The notes under the pieces: generated by a model
Database searches by the model: none
What the model was told of the DNA's origin: nothing
The model's input: the letters and a program-made list of their open reading frames with translations, nothing else
Translations under genes and position numbers: made by a program
Source of the DNA: an uncultured Phycisphaerales bacterium
Lineage (GTDB): Bacteria; Planctomycetota; Phycisphaerae; Phycisphaerales; SM1A02
NCBI GenBank assembly: GCA_905480395.1
Contig: CAJQQE010000040.1
Location: forward strand, 1-37,211
Direction of reading: 5' to 3'
DNA: 37,211 bases
Shown here: positions 1 to 7,636 of the stretch, one piece after another
Layout of the letters: every line of letters begins with the position of its first letter
Position numbering within the stretch: the first letter of the stretch is position 1

Positions 1-101
1 TCGACCCGCCACTGCACGGCGTCCTGAGCAACCACACTGGCGGAGATCGCCAAGGCCATCGCGCCAGCGATTCCCGTGAACTTGAAACTTGAATCGATCA
101 T
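1..101 (-). CDS. N-terminus of a secreted protein, cut by the window edge
   Basis: Only the first 33 codons are present; the gene runs off the left edge. The ATG (99-101) is preceded on the minus strand by AGAAGGAG, a good ribosome binding site at proper spacing, which fixes the start. The peptide begins MIDSSFKFTGIAGAMALAIS and continues to SVVAQDAVQWRV. It is a typical Sec signal peptide: a short charged start, a hydrophobic stretch and a likely cleavage site after VVA. The product is therefore exported. Nothing in 33 residues gives a function. Confidence 0.75.
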   Translation of the reverse strand, partial: MIDSSFKFTGIAGAMALAISASVVAQDAVQWRV

Positions 102-391
102 CTCTCGTCTCCTTCTGGATCTAGATGCCAGCGCCACCCGAACGCCGCTGCGGAATTTCCCTCGACATGGAGCTCCCATGCTAGAGACAACATGCGAGAT
201 TCTCGGGGCTTCAACGTGAAACTGAGCATTTGGCGGTTTGCGGCGGACGAAGGACAGGGATCGCGGCCGAGACCCCACCACCGCGACCAGGCCGCCCCCG
301 CAACGCCTCGCCGCGGCGGCTCGCGGAGGGCGCAGGATGTGAGTGGCCCGACGTGATTCGAGCGATCGAATGAGGCGAGCGAACAAAACGA
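102..391. other. Gap without a recognised gene
   Basis: Apart from the ribosome binding site next to position 101, I see no gene, RNA or clear repeat here. The open frames crossing it are antisense shadows, including one that translates through the neighbouring tRNA. Confidence 0.5.
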
Positions 392-420
392 ACGAACCCC
401 GCCGGGATGGCGGGGTTCGT
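392..420 (-). terminator. Rho-independent terminator of tRNA-Val
   Basis: A perfect 12-bp inverted repeat (392-403 and 409-420) with a 5-base loop lies 10 bases past the 3' end of the tRNA. On the minus strand the stem is followed by a T-rich tract (TTCGTTTTG), as expected for an intrinsic terminator of the tRNA transcript. Confidence 0.8.
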
Positions 421-430
421 GGTCAAGACG

Positions 431-504
431 TGGGCGATACTGGACTCGAACCAGCGACCTTCCCCGTGTAAAGGGGACGCTCTAGCCAACTGAGCTAAAC
501 GCCC
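431..504 (-). tRNA. tRNA-Val (anticodon TAC)
   Basis: The minus strand folds as a full cloverleaf: acceptor GGGCGTT pairing with ATCGCCC (one T:T mismatch at pair 6), D arm GCTC/GAGC, anticodon stem TCCCC/GGGGA with loop TTTACAC, so anticodon TAC (valine, codon GUA), and T arm GCTGG/CCAGT with loop TTCGAGT. Discriminator base is A. CCA is not encoded. A terminator hairpin follows directly. Confidence 0.95.
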
Positions 505-664
505 GAATTCGAGCGGGATGATATCCGAGTGCCGCACGGAAGGGGCGCGGCCTCTGCCGCATCGATCGCCCCTTTTCACTACCACGCCACAAAGCCGTGC
601 CCGATTCAGCGACCGCCAATTCGCACCTGTGTGACGATGACACAGACCACGTACTCCTGCGATC

Positions 665-1882
665 ATGCCTGCGATGCCTTCGCCCCCGGTCCCAGCCCCT
701 ACCTCGAACACGCCCCCCGCCGCCGTGGGGCCGCTGCTGCTGCTCTCGTTTCTCGCCACGTTTGGGACCGCGGTCCTCTGGAACGGCCTCGCCTTTGTGG
801 CCCGCGACGGATACGGCTTCGACGAGAGTTGGAACCTCCTGCTCGCCATCAGTAACGGTGGCATCTACGCCATCGCCGCCTTCGCCAGTGCTCCCATCCT
901 TCGTCGGCTTTCTTCCCGCATCGCACCTCGCACCGTGGTCGCACTGGTCTTTCTTCTGCAAGTGCTGATCTGCCCCGCGATTCTGATCTCGGATTCGCCG
1001 GTGGTGCTCTTCGCGGTCGCTGGCGCCATGTCGTTCCTCGCCGCGTTCTTTTGGCCGGTGATTGAAGCGTTCGTCTCGGCGGGGCGAGATCCCGGGGCAA
1101 TGCGGAATGCCATCGGCTGGTGGAACACGGTCTGGATGCTCGCTCTCGGACTCGCCCTTGTCTTGATGGCGCCATTGCTCGCGGCCGGCCATGCGGTTTG
1201 GGCGATCGCCAGCCTCGGGCCGATCAATCTCGCCTGCGTGGCCGTGCTGTACCTGGGCGTCCCGAAATGGATTGCCGCCCATCGCGACCATCAGCCCGAC
1301 CACGCGGCGCCGGTGACCTACGTTGATCTCCTCGCCAGTAATCGCGCTCTGCTTCCGCTCGCCTACGCATTGATCGGCGCCTTGAGCCCGCTCATGCCAT
1401 ATCTCTTGGAAGACCTCGCCGCGCCGCTCGCGTGGCAGACACCGTTGACCGCGACCTGGATGTTCGCCCGCGTCGCCGGCATCGCCATCCTCCGTCGATG
1501 GTCGTGGTGGCACGGACGCTGGGCGGCCACGCTTTTGGGCGGCGTTCTGCTGGTCGGCGGATTCGTCGCGGTGGTTGCGGCACCGAGCATTCCGCTGATC
1601 GTCGGGGCGTTAATCGTCTTCGGCCTCGGGCAGGCGGTGGTGTACTACGCCGCCATGTACTACGTCATGCGAGTCGGCGACGCAGACATCGACGCGGCGA
1701 GTACTCACGAAGGCTTGATTGGCGTCGGGTACGGCATCGGTCCGGCCGCGGCACTGGCGGGCGTGGTCATCGGCGGCGGCGGCGCGATCATCGCGGCAAG
1801 CCTCGCACTCCCCGCCCTGACCGCGTGGCCCGCGATCCGACCCTATCTCCGCTCGCGGCGTCGCCACAGTCGCCTCGGCTGA
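665..1882 (+). CDS. MFS-type membrane transporter
   Basis: The 405-residue product is almost entirely hydrophobic, with about 11-12 predicted membrane spans, which fits the major facilitator superfamily in size and layout. After a Pro/Ala-rich start, the first span lies near residues 22-45. A basic loop after the second span (RRLSSRIAPRT) resembles the MFS motif A loop, and a long polar loop near residues 205-220 splits two halves of six spans. The substrate cannot be told. The C-terminus ends in a basic tail (RSRRRHSRLG). It stands alone between tRNA-Val and a convergent gene. A second ATG three codons in is possible; no good ribosome binding site is visible for either. The MFS assignment is by topology more than by diagnostic motifs. 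Confidence 0.75.
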   Translation: MPAMPSPPVPAPTSNTPPAAVGPLLLLSFLATFGTAVLWNGLAFVARDGYGFDESWNLLLAISNGGIYAIAAFASAPILRRLSSRIAPRTVVALVFLLQVLICPAILISDSPVVLFAVAGAMSFLAAFFWPVIEAFVSAGRDPGAMRNAIGWWNTVWMLALGLALVLMAPLLAAGHAVWAIASLGPINLACVAVLYLGVPKWIAAHRDHQPDHAAPVTYVDLLASNRALLPLAYALIGALSPLMPYLLEDLAAPLAWQTPLTATWMFARVAGIAILRRWSWWHGRWAATLLGGVLLVGGFVAVVAAPSIPLIVGALIVFGLGQAVVYYAAMYYVMRVGDADIDAASTHEGLIGVGYGIGPAAALAGVVIGGGGAIIAASLALPALTAWPAIRPYLRSRRRHSRLG

Positions 1883-1909
1883 TCGCCGCCTGATCGCCGG
1901 GGGAACCAT

Positions 1910-3337
1910 TTAGGACGTTGACGGTGGCGTTCCATCAAGCAAGAGACGAAGACAGGTTTCGAGATTCGATGTCTCGAAACGAAAGCCGCAATCATTCAAG
2001 GTTGATGGAATTGCCTCGACGCCTTGAAGGAGCAACGGCTCGGCCATCCGACCCAGGAGAACTTTCGCGGCGAAGGCGGGCATCGGTGCGAAGGCGGGAC
2101 GATGCAAGACGGCCCCCAAGGTCTTCGCGAACGTCCGTTGCGACACTGGCTCGGGCGCCGTCGCATTCAGACCACCTTCGAATTGATCATCGACCATCAC
2201 CCGGTGCAACACGCCGATCAGATCGTCCATGCCGATCCAACTCATGCCCTGACGCCCGGATCCGATCGGTCCCCCGGCACCCAGCTTGAAGGGCAGCAGC
2301 ATCTTGCCCAACGCACCACCCTTGGGGGTGAGCACGATGCCGATCCGTGGATGAACGACGCGAATGCCGGCGGCCCGCGCCGGATCCGCCGCGCGCTCCC
2401 AAGCCGTCGAGACGTCCGCGAGAAACCCCTCGCCGGCGGGCGATGCGTCATCAACCTGCTCGGTGCGATCCCCGTAATAGCCCACCGCACTGGCGGAAAC
2501 CAACACCGAAGGGGGCGACGAACACGCTGCCATGGCGTCGGCGATCACCCGCGTACCGATGGTCCGTGATTCGCGAATCAGTTTCATTCGTTGGTCGGAC
2601 CAACGTCGATCCGCGATGCCTGCGCCGGCCAGATGCACGACCGCGTCGGCGCCCTCGAACACCGCCGAGTCGATTTCTCCCGACTCGGGATTCCAGCGAT
2701 ATTCGCCGCGAGTCGCGTCCGGCGTCCGACGGACCAATCGCCGAACCACATGACCGCCGGTTTCCAAAAACGCCGTCAACTGCGTGCCGACCAAACCGCT
2801 GGCGCCGGAGATCACCACGGTAAGCGCTCGGCCCGGGCCTTCTTCGGCATGCCGCCGCAGATCACTTGCGGTGCGGAAGTGTCGGTAGCGAAAGAGCTTC
2901 TCCAGGTCCTTCCGAATGTAACCCGCCCCCAAAGCGCCCAGTGGTCCGAAGGGAATGCGATACTCGATGGCATCGCGAAGACAACTTGAACCGGCGTCGG
3001 CGCCTTCGAGAAAGGAATGTTGATGCCGCCATGCGGCGAACGGGCCCGTGACCTGCGCATCCACGAATCGTTCACCGGGAATCGCCTCTTCGATCCGGGC
3101 GTGCCATCGTTTCCGAATCCCCGGGGCAAGTGGTACGGAGAGCACCGTTTCAGCCCCCGCACGAAGTGGACCAGAGTCTTCGATCACCCGAACATCCTGC
3201 CACGGCGGCAGAAGCCGATCGAGGGCTCCGGAACGGAAGTGCCAGTCGGCGAGCGCCGAATGGGGAACCGGCATCTCGCTCTGATGCGTGAAGGTTCGGC
3301 GGCCACCGGCGGTGCCATGGATCGGAAAATCGGACAT
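1910..3337 (-). CDS. SRPBCC domain fused to TIGR01777-type NAD(P)-dependent epimerase
   Basis: This 475-residue protein has two parts. Residues 1-150 look like an SRPBCC (START-like) ligand-binding domain of the kind found in TIGR01777 fusions. From residue 171 on there is an extended short-chain dehydrogenase fold: the Rossmann motif GASGLVG at about 178, then VVHLAGAGI, SASAVGYYGD (with the YYGD signature of the YfcH/TIGR01777 group), HPRIGIVL, and the C-terminal DUF1731-like region with FAKTLGAVLHRP. Family members are linked with cell-division or sugar-nucleotide roles, but the substrate is not known. I chose the ATG at 3337 (MSDFPIHG); an upstream codon in the same frame (3406) would add 23 poorly conserved-looking residues. 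It converges on the transporter gene, 27 bases apart. Confidence 0.85.
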   Translation of the reverse strand: MSDFPIHGTAGGRRTFTHQSEMPVPHSALADWHFRSGALDRLLPPWQDVRVIEDSGPLRAGAETVLSVPLAPGIRKRWHARIEEAIPGERFVDAQVTGPFAAWRHQHSFLEGADAGSSCLRDAIEYRIPFGPLGALGAGYIRKDLEKLFRYRHFRTASDLRRHAEEGPGRALTVVISGASGLVGTQLTAFLETGGHVVRRLVRRTPDATRGEYRWNPESGEIDSAVFEGADAVVHLAGAGIADRRWSDQRMKLIRESRTIGTRVIADAMAACSSPPSVLVSASAVGYYGDRTEQVDDASPAGEGFLADVSTAWERAADPARAAGIRVVHPRIGIVLTPKGGALGKMLLPFKLGAGGPIGSGRQGMSWIGMDDLIGVLHRVMVDDQFEGGLNATAPEPVSQRTFAKTLGAVLHRPAFAPMPAFAAKVLLGRMAEPLLLQGVEAIPSTLNDCGFRFETSNLETCLRLLLDGTPPSTS

Positions 3338-3483
3338 CTTGGTTCTGTCTTCCAGTTGAATTCGAGGGGGCGGTTGCAATCGGATGCACTGAGACCGGTT
3401 CGCCACCGGCCGATGATTGGACGCAGTGTCTCAGGAAACGTCATCTCGAGGCTTGAACCGGCCCCAGATCGCCCTCGAGGACC

Positions 3484-3489
3484 TACCAT
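3484..3489 (+). promoter_or_regulatory. Candidate -10 element of gmhA
   Basis: TACCAT ends exactly six bases before the gmhA ATG, with no ribosome binding site between. This placement would start transcription at or next to the ATG, giving a leaderless mRNA. No convincing -35 box is seen. Confidence 0.4.
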
Positions 3490-3495
3490 TCACGG

Positions 3496-4089
3496 ATGCC
3501 TGCCACGTCTTCCGAAAATCTGATCCGCACGCTGTTGGCGGGTCGCCGCCAGAAGCTCGATGCCGCCCTTGATGCCCTGGAGGCTGAGACCGACGGTGCC
3601 GTGGGCGTCTTACAAGCGGTCCGAGACACCATCGCCTCGGGTGGGACCATCTATACCTGCGGCAATGGTGGCTCCGCCGCCGAAGCGTTGCACTTTGCCG
3701 AAGAACTGGTTGGACGGTTCCGGGCCGATCGGGCCCCGATTCGAAGCACCTGCCTCAACGCAGACCCCACCGCCATCACCTGCATCGCCAATGATTACGG
3801 CTTCGAGTCGATCTTCAGTCGGCCGTGCGAAGCGATGCTCACGGATCAGGACGCACTGGTGGTCTTCTCGACCTCCGGGCGAAGCCCCAATATCCTCGCG
3901 GCCCTCGAGGTCGCCAACCGCAAGGGGGCCACGACCATCGGCTTCCTCGGCGGAGATGGTGACAAGGCGATGCTCGGATGTCGCGCGGCGGTGGTGATCC
4001 CCGGCGACGATTCCGCCGCGATTCAGGAGGTCCATCAATTCCTGATGCACGCCTGCTGTGAGATGCTTGAACCGGAACATGAAGCCTGA
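3496..4089 (+). CDS. gmhA: D-sedoheptulose-7-phosphate isomerase (SIS domain)
   Basis: The 197-residue product is a single SIS domain of normal GmhA length. It shows the sugar-phosphate binding motif TCGNGGSAAEALHFAEELVG (residues 54-73), then STCLNADPTAITCIANDYG, the second phosphate loop VVFSTSGRSPNI, and the C-terminal QEVHQFLMHACCE helix with the conserved Gln/Glu/His. The family converts sedoheptulose-7-phosphate to D-glycero-heptose-7-phosphate, the first step to ADP-heptose for lipopolysaccharide, in the cytoplasm. No other heptose gene lies in the window. The stop codon overlaps the next ATG by one base (TGATG), so translation of the next gene is probably coupled. DiaA-like SIS proteins are a less likely alternative. 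Confidence 0.88.
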   Translation: MPATSSENLIRTLLAGRRQKLDAALDALEAETDGAVGVLQAVRDTIASGGTIYTCGNGGSAAEALHFAEELVGRFRADRAPIRSTCLNADPTAITCIANDYGFESIFSRPCEAMLTDQDALVVFSTSGRSPNILAALEVANRKGATTIGFLGGDGDKAMLGCRAAVVIPGDDSAAIQEVHQFLMHACCEMLEPEHEA

Positions 4090-5189
4090 TGACCAGTCCC
4101 CAAATGACCGACAACCTTCCGTCCCACCGAGGCTCGCTGATTGGCACCCTGCTGGTCCGACTGGTCGTGCCGCTGTGGCTGTTGGCTGGCGCGAGCGTCA
4201 AGCTCTACACCCTCAATCCCAAGCTGCTTCCCGAACCGGTGCTGCTGGTGGTTCGCGACTCGGCCCGGCTCTTTGGAATTGAGAACCTCAACTGGTGGCT
4301 CGGAACATCGCTCCGCACGATGATCGCCGTGGAAATCATGCTCGCGCTGATCATGATCTCCGCGCCGCGGCTCGCCCGGTTTGCCGCGTCATTCATCTTG
4401 ACGATCTTCCTCGCGGTACTGGTCGCCACCATGGCGATGGCGGCCAAACGAGACGGGATCAGTGCGATCTGGAACGGCAGTTGTGGATGCTTCGGCTCCG
4501 TCAGCCCCCCGCCGCTCGGGATGTTTGCGATCGACGCCATCCTGCTGTTGGGCGTGGTTTTCTTCCGGCCGATCCGCGAGGCCAATCCCCCGGGCCGATT
4601 CTTGTCGGTGCTGGCCGCGGTTGCCATCGGATTCGGTCTCGCCTTCAGTATGCCCGCCGCGAAGATCACCCTCATCCCCATCGCGGCCACGGAGACGACG
4701 TCCGAGACCACGCCGCAGACCATGGACGGCTGGGGTTCGATGCCCACGACCTTGGAACCGTTTTACGTCGCTGATTTCGAAAGCTGGGTGGGCACCCCAC
4801 TCGCTTCGCACCCGCTCGCAAGGCTGATCTCCAGGCCGCTTCCCGACTGGATCGATACCGATCGATTTCACGTGGTCTTCTACCGAGGCGACTGCGAGCA
4901 CTGCCACACGCTGCTCGAAGATTTCTTCTTTGGCAGCCTCGATACCAAGGCCATCGCGGTCGCCATTCCCGACATTGATCCGGCGAATGCGATGCCCATG
5001 CCGTGCGAGGAATGCTCGCTGCATACGCTTCCCGAAGGACCTCAGTACGTCATTGCCACGCCGGTCTTGCTGACGGTTGAACGCGGCACGGTCCTTGCCG
5101 TCTGCGAGAACTCGGAAGATCAGGCACTGGTCGTCGCCACCCTCGCCGCCCCGCTTCCGCCGGCCGAAGGCCCTCTGACCAAGCCATGA
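4089..5189 (+). CDS. MauE/DoxX-like membrane protein fused to a thioredoxin-like domain
   Basis: The 366-residue product has an N-terminal membrane part with about five spans (residues 15-200) carrying the CGCFG motif typical of the MauE family (NGSCGCFGSVSPPPLG). MauE-type proteins pass electrons to periplasmic thiol proteins. The last 150 residues look thioredoxin-like: VVFYRGDCEHCHTLLEDFF holds the CxxC pair followed by His. A second pair, PCEECS, lies 40 residues on, and a cis-Pro-like TPVLL follows. This soluble part is clearly homologous to the next two genes (shared WG-MPT, FY--DF--WVG-PLA, D-DPANAM). It is probably a membrane-anchored thiol-disulfide reductase acting outside the cytoplasmic membrane. 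It starts one base inside gmhA's stop. The CxxCH could also bind haem c, but the fold context favours thioredoxin. Its 3' end lies in an 11-bp tandem repeat. Confidence 0.75.
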   Translation: MTSPQMTDNLPSHRGSLIGTLLVRLVVPLWLLAGASVKLYTLNPKLLPEPVLLVVRDSARLFGIENLNWWLGTSLRTMIAVEIMLALIMISAPRLARFAASFILTIFLAVLVATMAMAAKRDGISAIWNGSCGCFGSVSPPPLGMFAIDAILLLGVVFFRPIREANPPGRFLSVLAAVAIGFGLAFSMPAAKITLIPIAATETTSETTPQTMDGWGSMPTTLEPFYVADFESWVGTPLASHPLARLISRPLPDWIDTDRFHVVFYRGDCEHCHTLLEDFFFGSLDTKAIAVAIPDIDPANAMPMPCEECSLHTLPEGPQYVIATPVLLTVERGTVLAVCENSEDQALVVATLAAPLPPAEGPLTKP

Positions 5190-5261
5190 TTAAGACATGA
5201 TCAAACTATGATCAAGCCATGATCAAACCATGATCAAGCCATGACCAAGCCATGACGAAAC
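5174..5261 (+). repeat. 11-bp tandem repeat, eight units
   Basis: Eight imperfect 11-bp units with consensus CATGATCAAGC follow each other, starting inside the last codons of the preceding gene (whose TGA stop is in unit 2) and running into the gap before the next gene. Each unit contains ATGATCAA and most contain the palindrome TGATCA. Because 11 is not a multiple of 3, a TGA appears in every frame. Confidence 0.9.
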
Positions 5262-5369
5262 ACTGCGACGCCCACGAATCCAACCAGAAGAATCACCTCC
5301 CAAGACCACGCCAACCGATTTGAAGGTTTCGCACTCGATACCAACTCCGCCGATGGATACCAACCCCCG

Positions 5370-5942
5370 ATGAATACGCACGCCCGATCCCTCGTCCTCC
5401 TCATGATCTCGACCACCTTCGGACTCATCCTCGGATGCGAGCCCGCCGTGGACGATGGCGGCGGCCAAAAAGAGACCGGCCCTGCCACGGTCGCCGCGAC
5501 GGGTGATCCCTGGGGCGAAATGCCGACCGAGGTGAACCCCTTCTACTTCACGGACTTCGACCAATGGGTCGGCAAGCCCCTCGCCGATCAAGAACTCGCC
5601 AGGCTCATCAACCGCCCAATCCCCGAGGCGCTGCAGCGCGGACGAGGCTTCGTGATGTTCTACCGGTCCGACTGCGAACACTGTCACCACCTGCTCGAGC
5701 AGTGGTTCACCGAATCGGTCCCCGCACCCACCATCGCGGTGCTCGTCGACGACACCGATCCGGCGAATGCCATGGCGTTTCCCAGCACGCTCGTCGAACG
5801 AAAAGCCCTGCCCCGCGGACCCGACTACGTCATCTCGACGCCAGCGCTTTTCGCCGTCAAAGACGGCATCGTCACTGGATTCGCGAGTGACCCAGATGAC
5901 GTCGCCTCGGTCGACGCATGCATCGCCTCCAACGCCCAGTGA
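5370..5942 (+). CDS. Thioredoxin-like lipoprotein
   Basis: The 190-residue product starts with a lipoprotein signal peptide; the lipobox LILGC puts the lipidated Cys near residue 27. The rest matches the C-terminal half of the preceding gene: WGEMPTEVNPFYFTDFDQWVG, then MFYRSDCEHCHHLLEQWF with the CxxCH redox motif, DDTDPANAM, and YVISTPALFAVKDG with the cis-Pro region. It lacks the membrane domain and the second Cys pair of its upstream paralogue. The likely role is a membrane-tethered thiol redox protein on the outer face of the cytoplasmic membrane. Its partner is not known. The gap to the upstream gene (180 bases) holds the tandem repeat; the next paralogue begins 66 bases downstream. Confidence 0.75.
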   Translation: MNTHARSLVLLMISTTFGLILGCEPAVDDGGGQKETGPATVAATGDPWGEMPTEVNPFYFTDFDQWVGKPLADQELARLINRPIPEALQRGRGFVMFYRSDCEHCHHLLEQWFTESVPAPTIAVLVDDTDPANAMAFPSTLVERKALPRGPDYVISTPALFAVKDGIVTGFASDPDDVASVDACIASNAQ

Positions 5943-6008
5943 ACATGGACCTCAACTTTTGAGTCCCGTCGGTATCACTGCCGCCCTCCATCATCGGATC
6001 CCGACCGA

Positions 6009-6983
6009 ATGACCAACGCCGCCCGCATCACCCTCGCCATCTGTCTCGTCGCCGCTGCATTCACGATTGCGATCGTCGGGAACGCCGCCATGCCCGCCTG
6101 GATCATCGGAATCTCGATCAAGGCTGGCTTTGTTCCTGAGTTCGGGGCACGAATCACCGTCGGTTTGGCCGCCGCCCTCGCGGGCATCCTGCTGGCGCTG
6201 GGTCGCCGCGGTCGAGTGCCGGCCATTCTGGTGGCCGGACTGGTTCTCTTCTCGGGCGTCGCCGATCTCTCCGCGTCACTGTCGATCGGAGAGGGAACGG
6301 CTCGCTTCCTCCGACCCGCACTCCAGATTCTGGTCGGACTGGGAATCCTCGGGATCCTGCTCAAGACCAAACCCGACCCGAAACGCCTCCGCCATCCGCT
6401 GATGGCGGGCTTCGGCGTGGTCGCGGCATTGGTACTCGGATCAGCCATCGCCGCCAATGTCGACGTGGCCATGGAGCCGCTTCCAACCAACGATGGTCGT
6501 GGCGCCGACGGCCGGTACATCGTCAACGACCTCACCAAGACGATGTGGGAAGGCTGGGATGGACTTCCTATTGAAGAAACCGGGATTCTCGACTACTTAC
6601 CCCAGCTGCGAGCCTTGGTCCTCGATCAACCCACCCTCGTGGCGTTCTATCGTCCGAATTGCGGCTCGTGCCACGACCTCTTCGATGGGTTCTTCGGCGA
6701 ACGCCTTCCGGCCCGCGTGATCGCCGTCCAAGTCCCGCCGGCCGATGGCGTTGAACTCACCGAGAGCGATCTTCCGGACGACGTCTATTGCGCCGACTGT
6801 GTCAAGCTCTCGCTTCCCAAAGGTCCGGTCTGGCTGGTGGACTCACCGCTCTTAGTGGGATTCGTCGACGGGAAGGTCGCCTGCATCTCTACCGAGGACT
6901 TCCAGCGTTGTGTTGAAGATGCATCGTCGAAGGCGGAAGCCCAATTCGCCGAAGAAGAATCGCAGATCATCGGATCGCAATGA
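6009..6983 (+). CDS. Membrane protein with C-terminal thioredoxin-like domain (third paralogue)
   Basis: This 324-residue protein has four or five N-terminal spans (residues 5-160) and a soluble C-terminal half. It has the same architecture as the gene at 4089, but its membrane part lacks the CGCFG motif. The redox site is VAFYRPNCGSCHDLFDGFF (CxxCH again), followed 60 residues later by a second pair in YCADCVKLSLPKGP. The latter matches the position of PCEECS in the first paralogue. The last 25 residues are acidic and Ser-rich. Function is probably thiol-disulfide exchange at the membrane. Together with its two neighbours it makes a set of three, which suggests distinct partners or stepwise electron transfer. 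It ends 74 bases from a convergent gene. Confidence 0.72.
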   Translation: MTNAARITLAICLVAAAFTIAIVGNAAMPAWIIGISIKAGFVPEFGARITVGLAAALAGILLALGRRGRVPAILVAGLVLFSGVADLSASLSIGEGTARFLRPALQILVGLGILGILLKTKPDPKRLRHPLMAGFGVVAALVLGSAIAANVDVAMEPLPTNDGRGADGRYIVNDLTKTMWEGWDGLPIEETGILDYLPQLRALVLDQPTLVAFYRPNCGSCHDLFDGFFGERLPARVIAVQVPPADGVELTESDLPDDVYCADCVKLSLPKGPVWLVDSPLLVGFVDGKVACISTEDFQRCVEDASSKAEAQFAEEESQIIGSQ

Positions 6984-7057
6984 CCAGAATCCGAAGCGAA
7001 GCCCAAAGGGTCAACCCTTCGGAATCTGCATTCGAGCGTCGGGCATGGTTCTCAAAG

Positions 7058-7504
7058 TCACGAATCAGTGGGCGCCGCCGAGGATGACTGCGCTGCGTCA
7101 TCCGCTTCCCGCAGCCGCGTGGCCGTCGCGTCGTCGTTGATCGCGGTCTTGCCGAAACCTTTGACGGCCCCGACCCGCGATGCTTCTTCCTGTGCATCCG
7201 GAAGATTTGAGATCAGTAGCCCGACCGCCGGCGACGTCGAATGATGCTCAAGGAGCCGGATGCCATCCGCATGCGGAAAGCGACCGTCGAGCAATCGATT
7301 CACCAACATGACGACCGGTCCCTTCGCCTCTCGGAGTTGATCTTCTAAGGACTGCTCGTCGTTGACTGGCTGGATGACCGCATCGGCGAGGACCCGACCG
7401 ACGGCCGTCCGAAGCATCCAGGCATCGGGGGTGCAATGTCCAACCAACAGCACGGTGGTTGGATTGCTTTGGTGGTCATTGGACGAAGAATCAGAAGTAG
7501 TCAT
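7058..7504 (-). CDS. Receiver-like (pseudo-response-regulator) protein
   Basis: The 148-residue product has the outline of a response-regulator receiver: TTVLLVGHCTPDAWMLRTAV as first strand and helix, VVMLVNRLLDGR as third strand, VGLLISNLPDAQEEASRVGAVKGFGKTAI as the strand-helix-Lys segment. At the phosphorylation position there is Asn (MLVN) rather than Asp, and the acidic pair after strand 1 is missing, so ordinary phosphotransfer is unlikely. No output domain is present. I chose the ATG at 7504; the frame stays open to 7636 and the extra 44 residues are Arg-rich and encoded by a 15-bp repeat, so they look non-native. It lies downstream of tilS. The family call is by pattern only. Confidence 0.6.
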   Translation of the reverse strand: MTTSDSSSNDHQSNPTTVLLVGHCTPDAWMLRTAVGRVLADAVIQPVNDEQSLEDQLREAKGPVVMLVNRLLDGRFPHADGIRLLEHHSTSPAVGLLISNLPDAQEEASRVGAVKGFGKTAINDDATATRLREADDAAQSSSAAPTDS

Positions 7505-7520
7505 AGGGTGGAACCTTGGG

Positions 7521-7565
7521 GATCTTTGGCTTACATGTCTTTGGCGAGGGGATCTTTGGCGAGAT
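7521..7565. repeat. 15-bp tandem repeat, three units
   Basis: Three imperfect units of period 15 (GATCTTTGGC at 7521 and 7551, TGTCTTTGGC at 7536) lie between tilS and the receiver-like gene, followed by a run of seven T on the plus strand. Read in the minus frame they encode QRSPR/QRHVS/QRSPR, an open but probably untranslated extension. Confidence 0.7.
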
Positions 7566-7636
7566 CTTTTTTTGACCGAAGGTCTTCGGCACTCGTGATC
7601 ATAGGCGAGAGAGATCACCGAACCAAGGGTCACCAC

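Noticed and set aside
211-864. Open frame of 217 codons on the minus strand across tRNA-Val
   Set aside because: Its middle part is simply the translated tRNA; the rest is antisense to the transporter gene and has no protein-like features.
482-1513. Open frame of 343 codons antisense to the MFS-like gene
   Set aside because: Strongly charged, low-complexity translation without domains, fully inside a better supported gene.
4890-6690. CxxCH motifs as cytochrome c haem sites
   Set aside because: Single motif per protein in a thioredoxin-like strand-helix setting with a later cis-Pro region; a haem role is kept only as an alternative.
5600-7000. Convergent terminator between 6983 and 7058
   Set aside because: Only a weak 5-bp hairpin (AAGGG/CCCTT near 7006-7017) without T tract; not reported as a feature.
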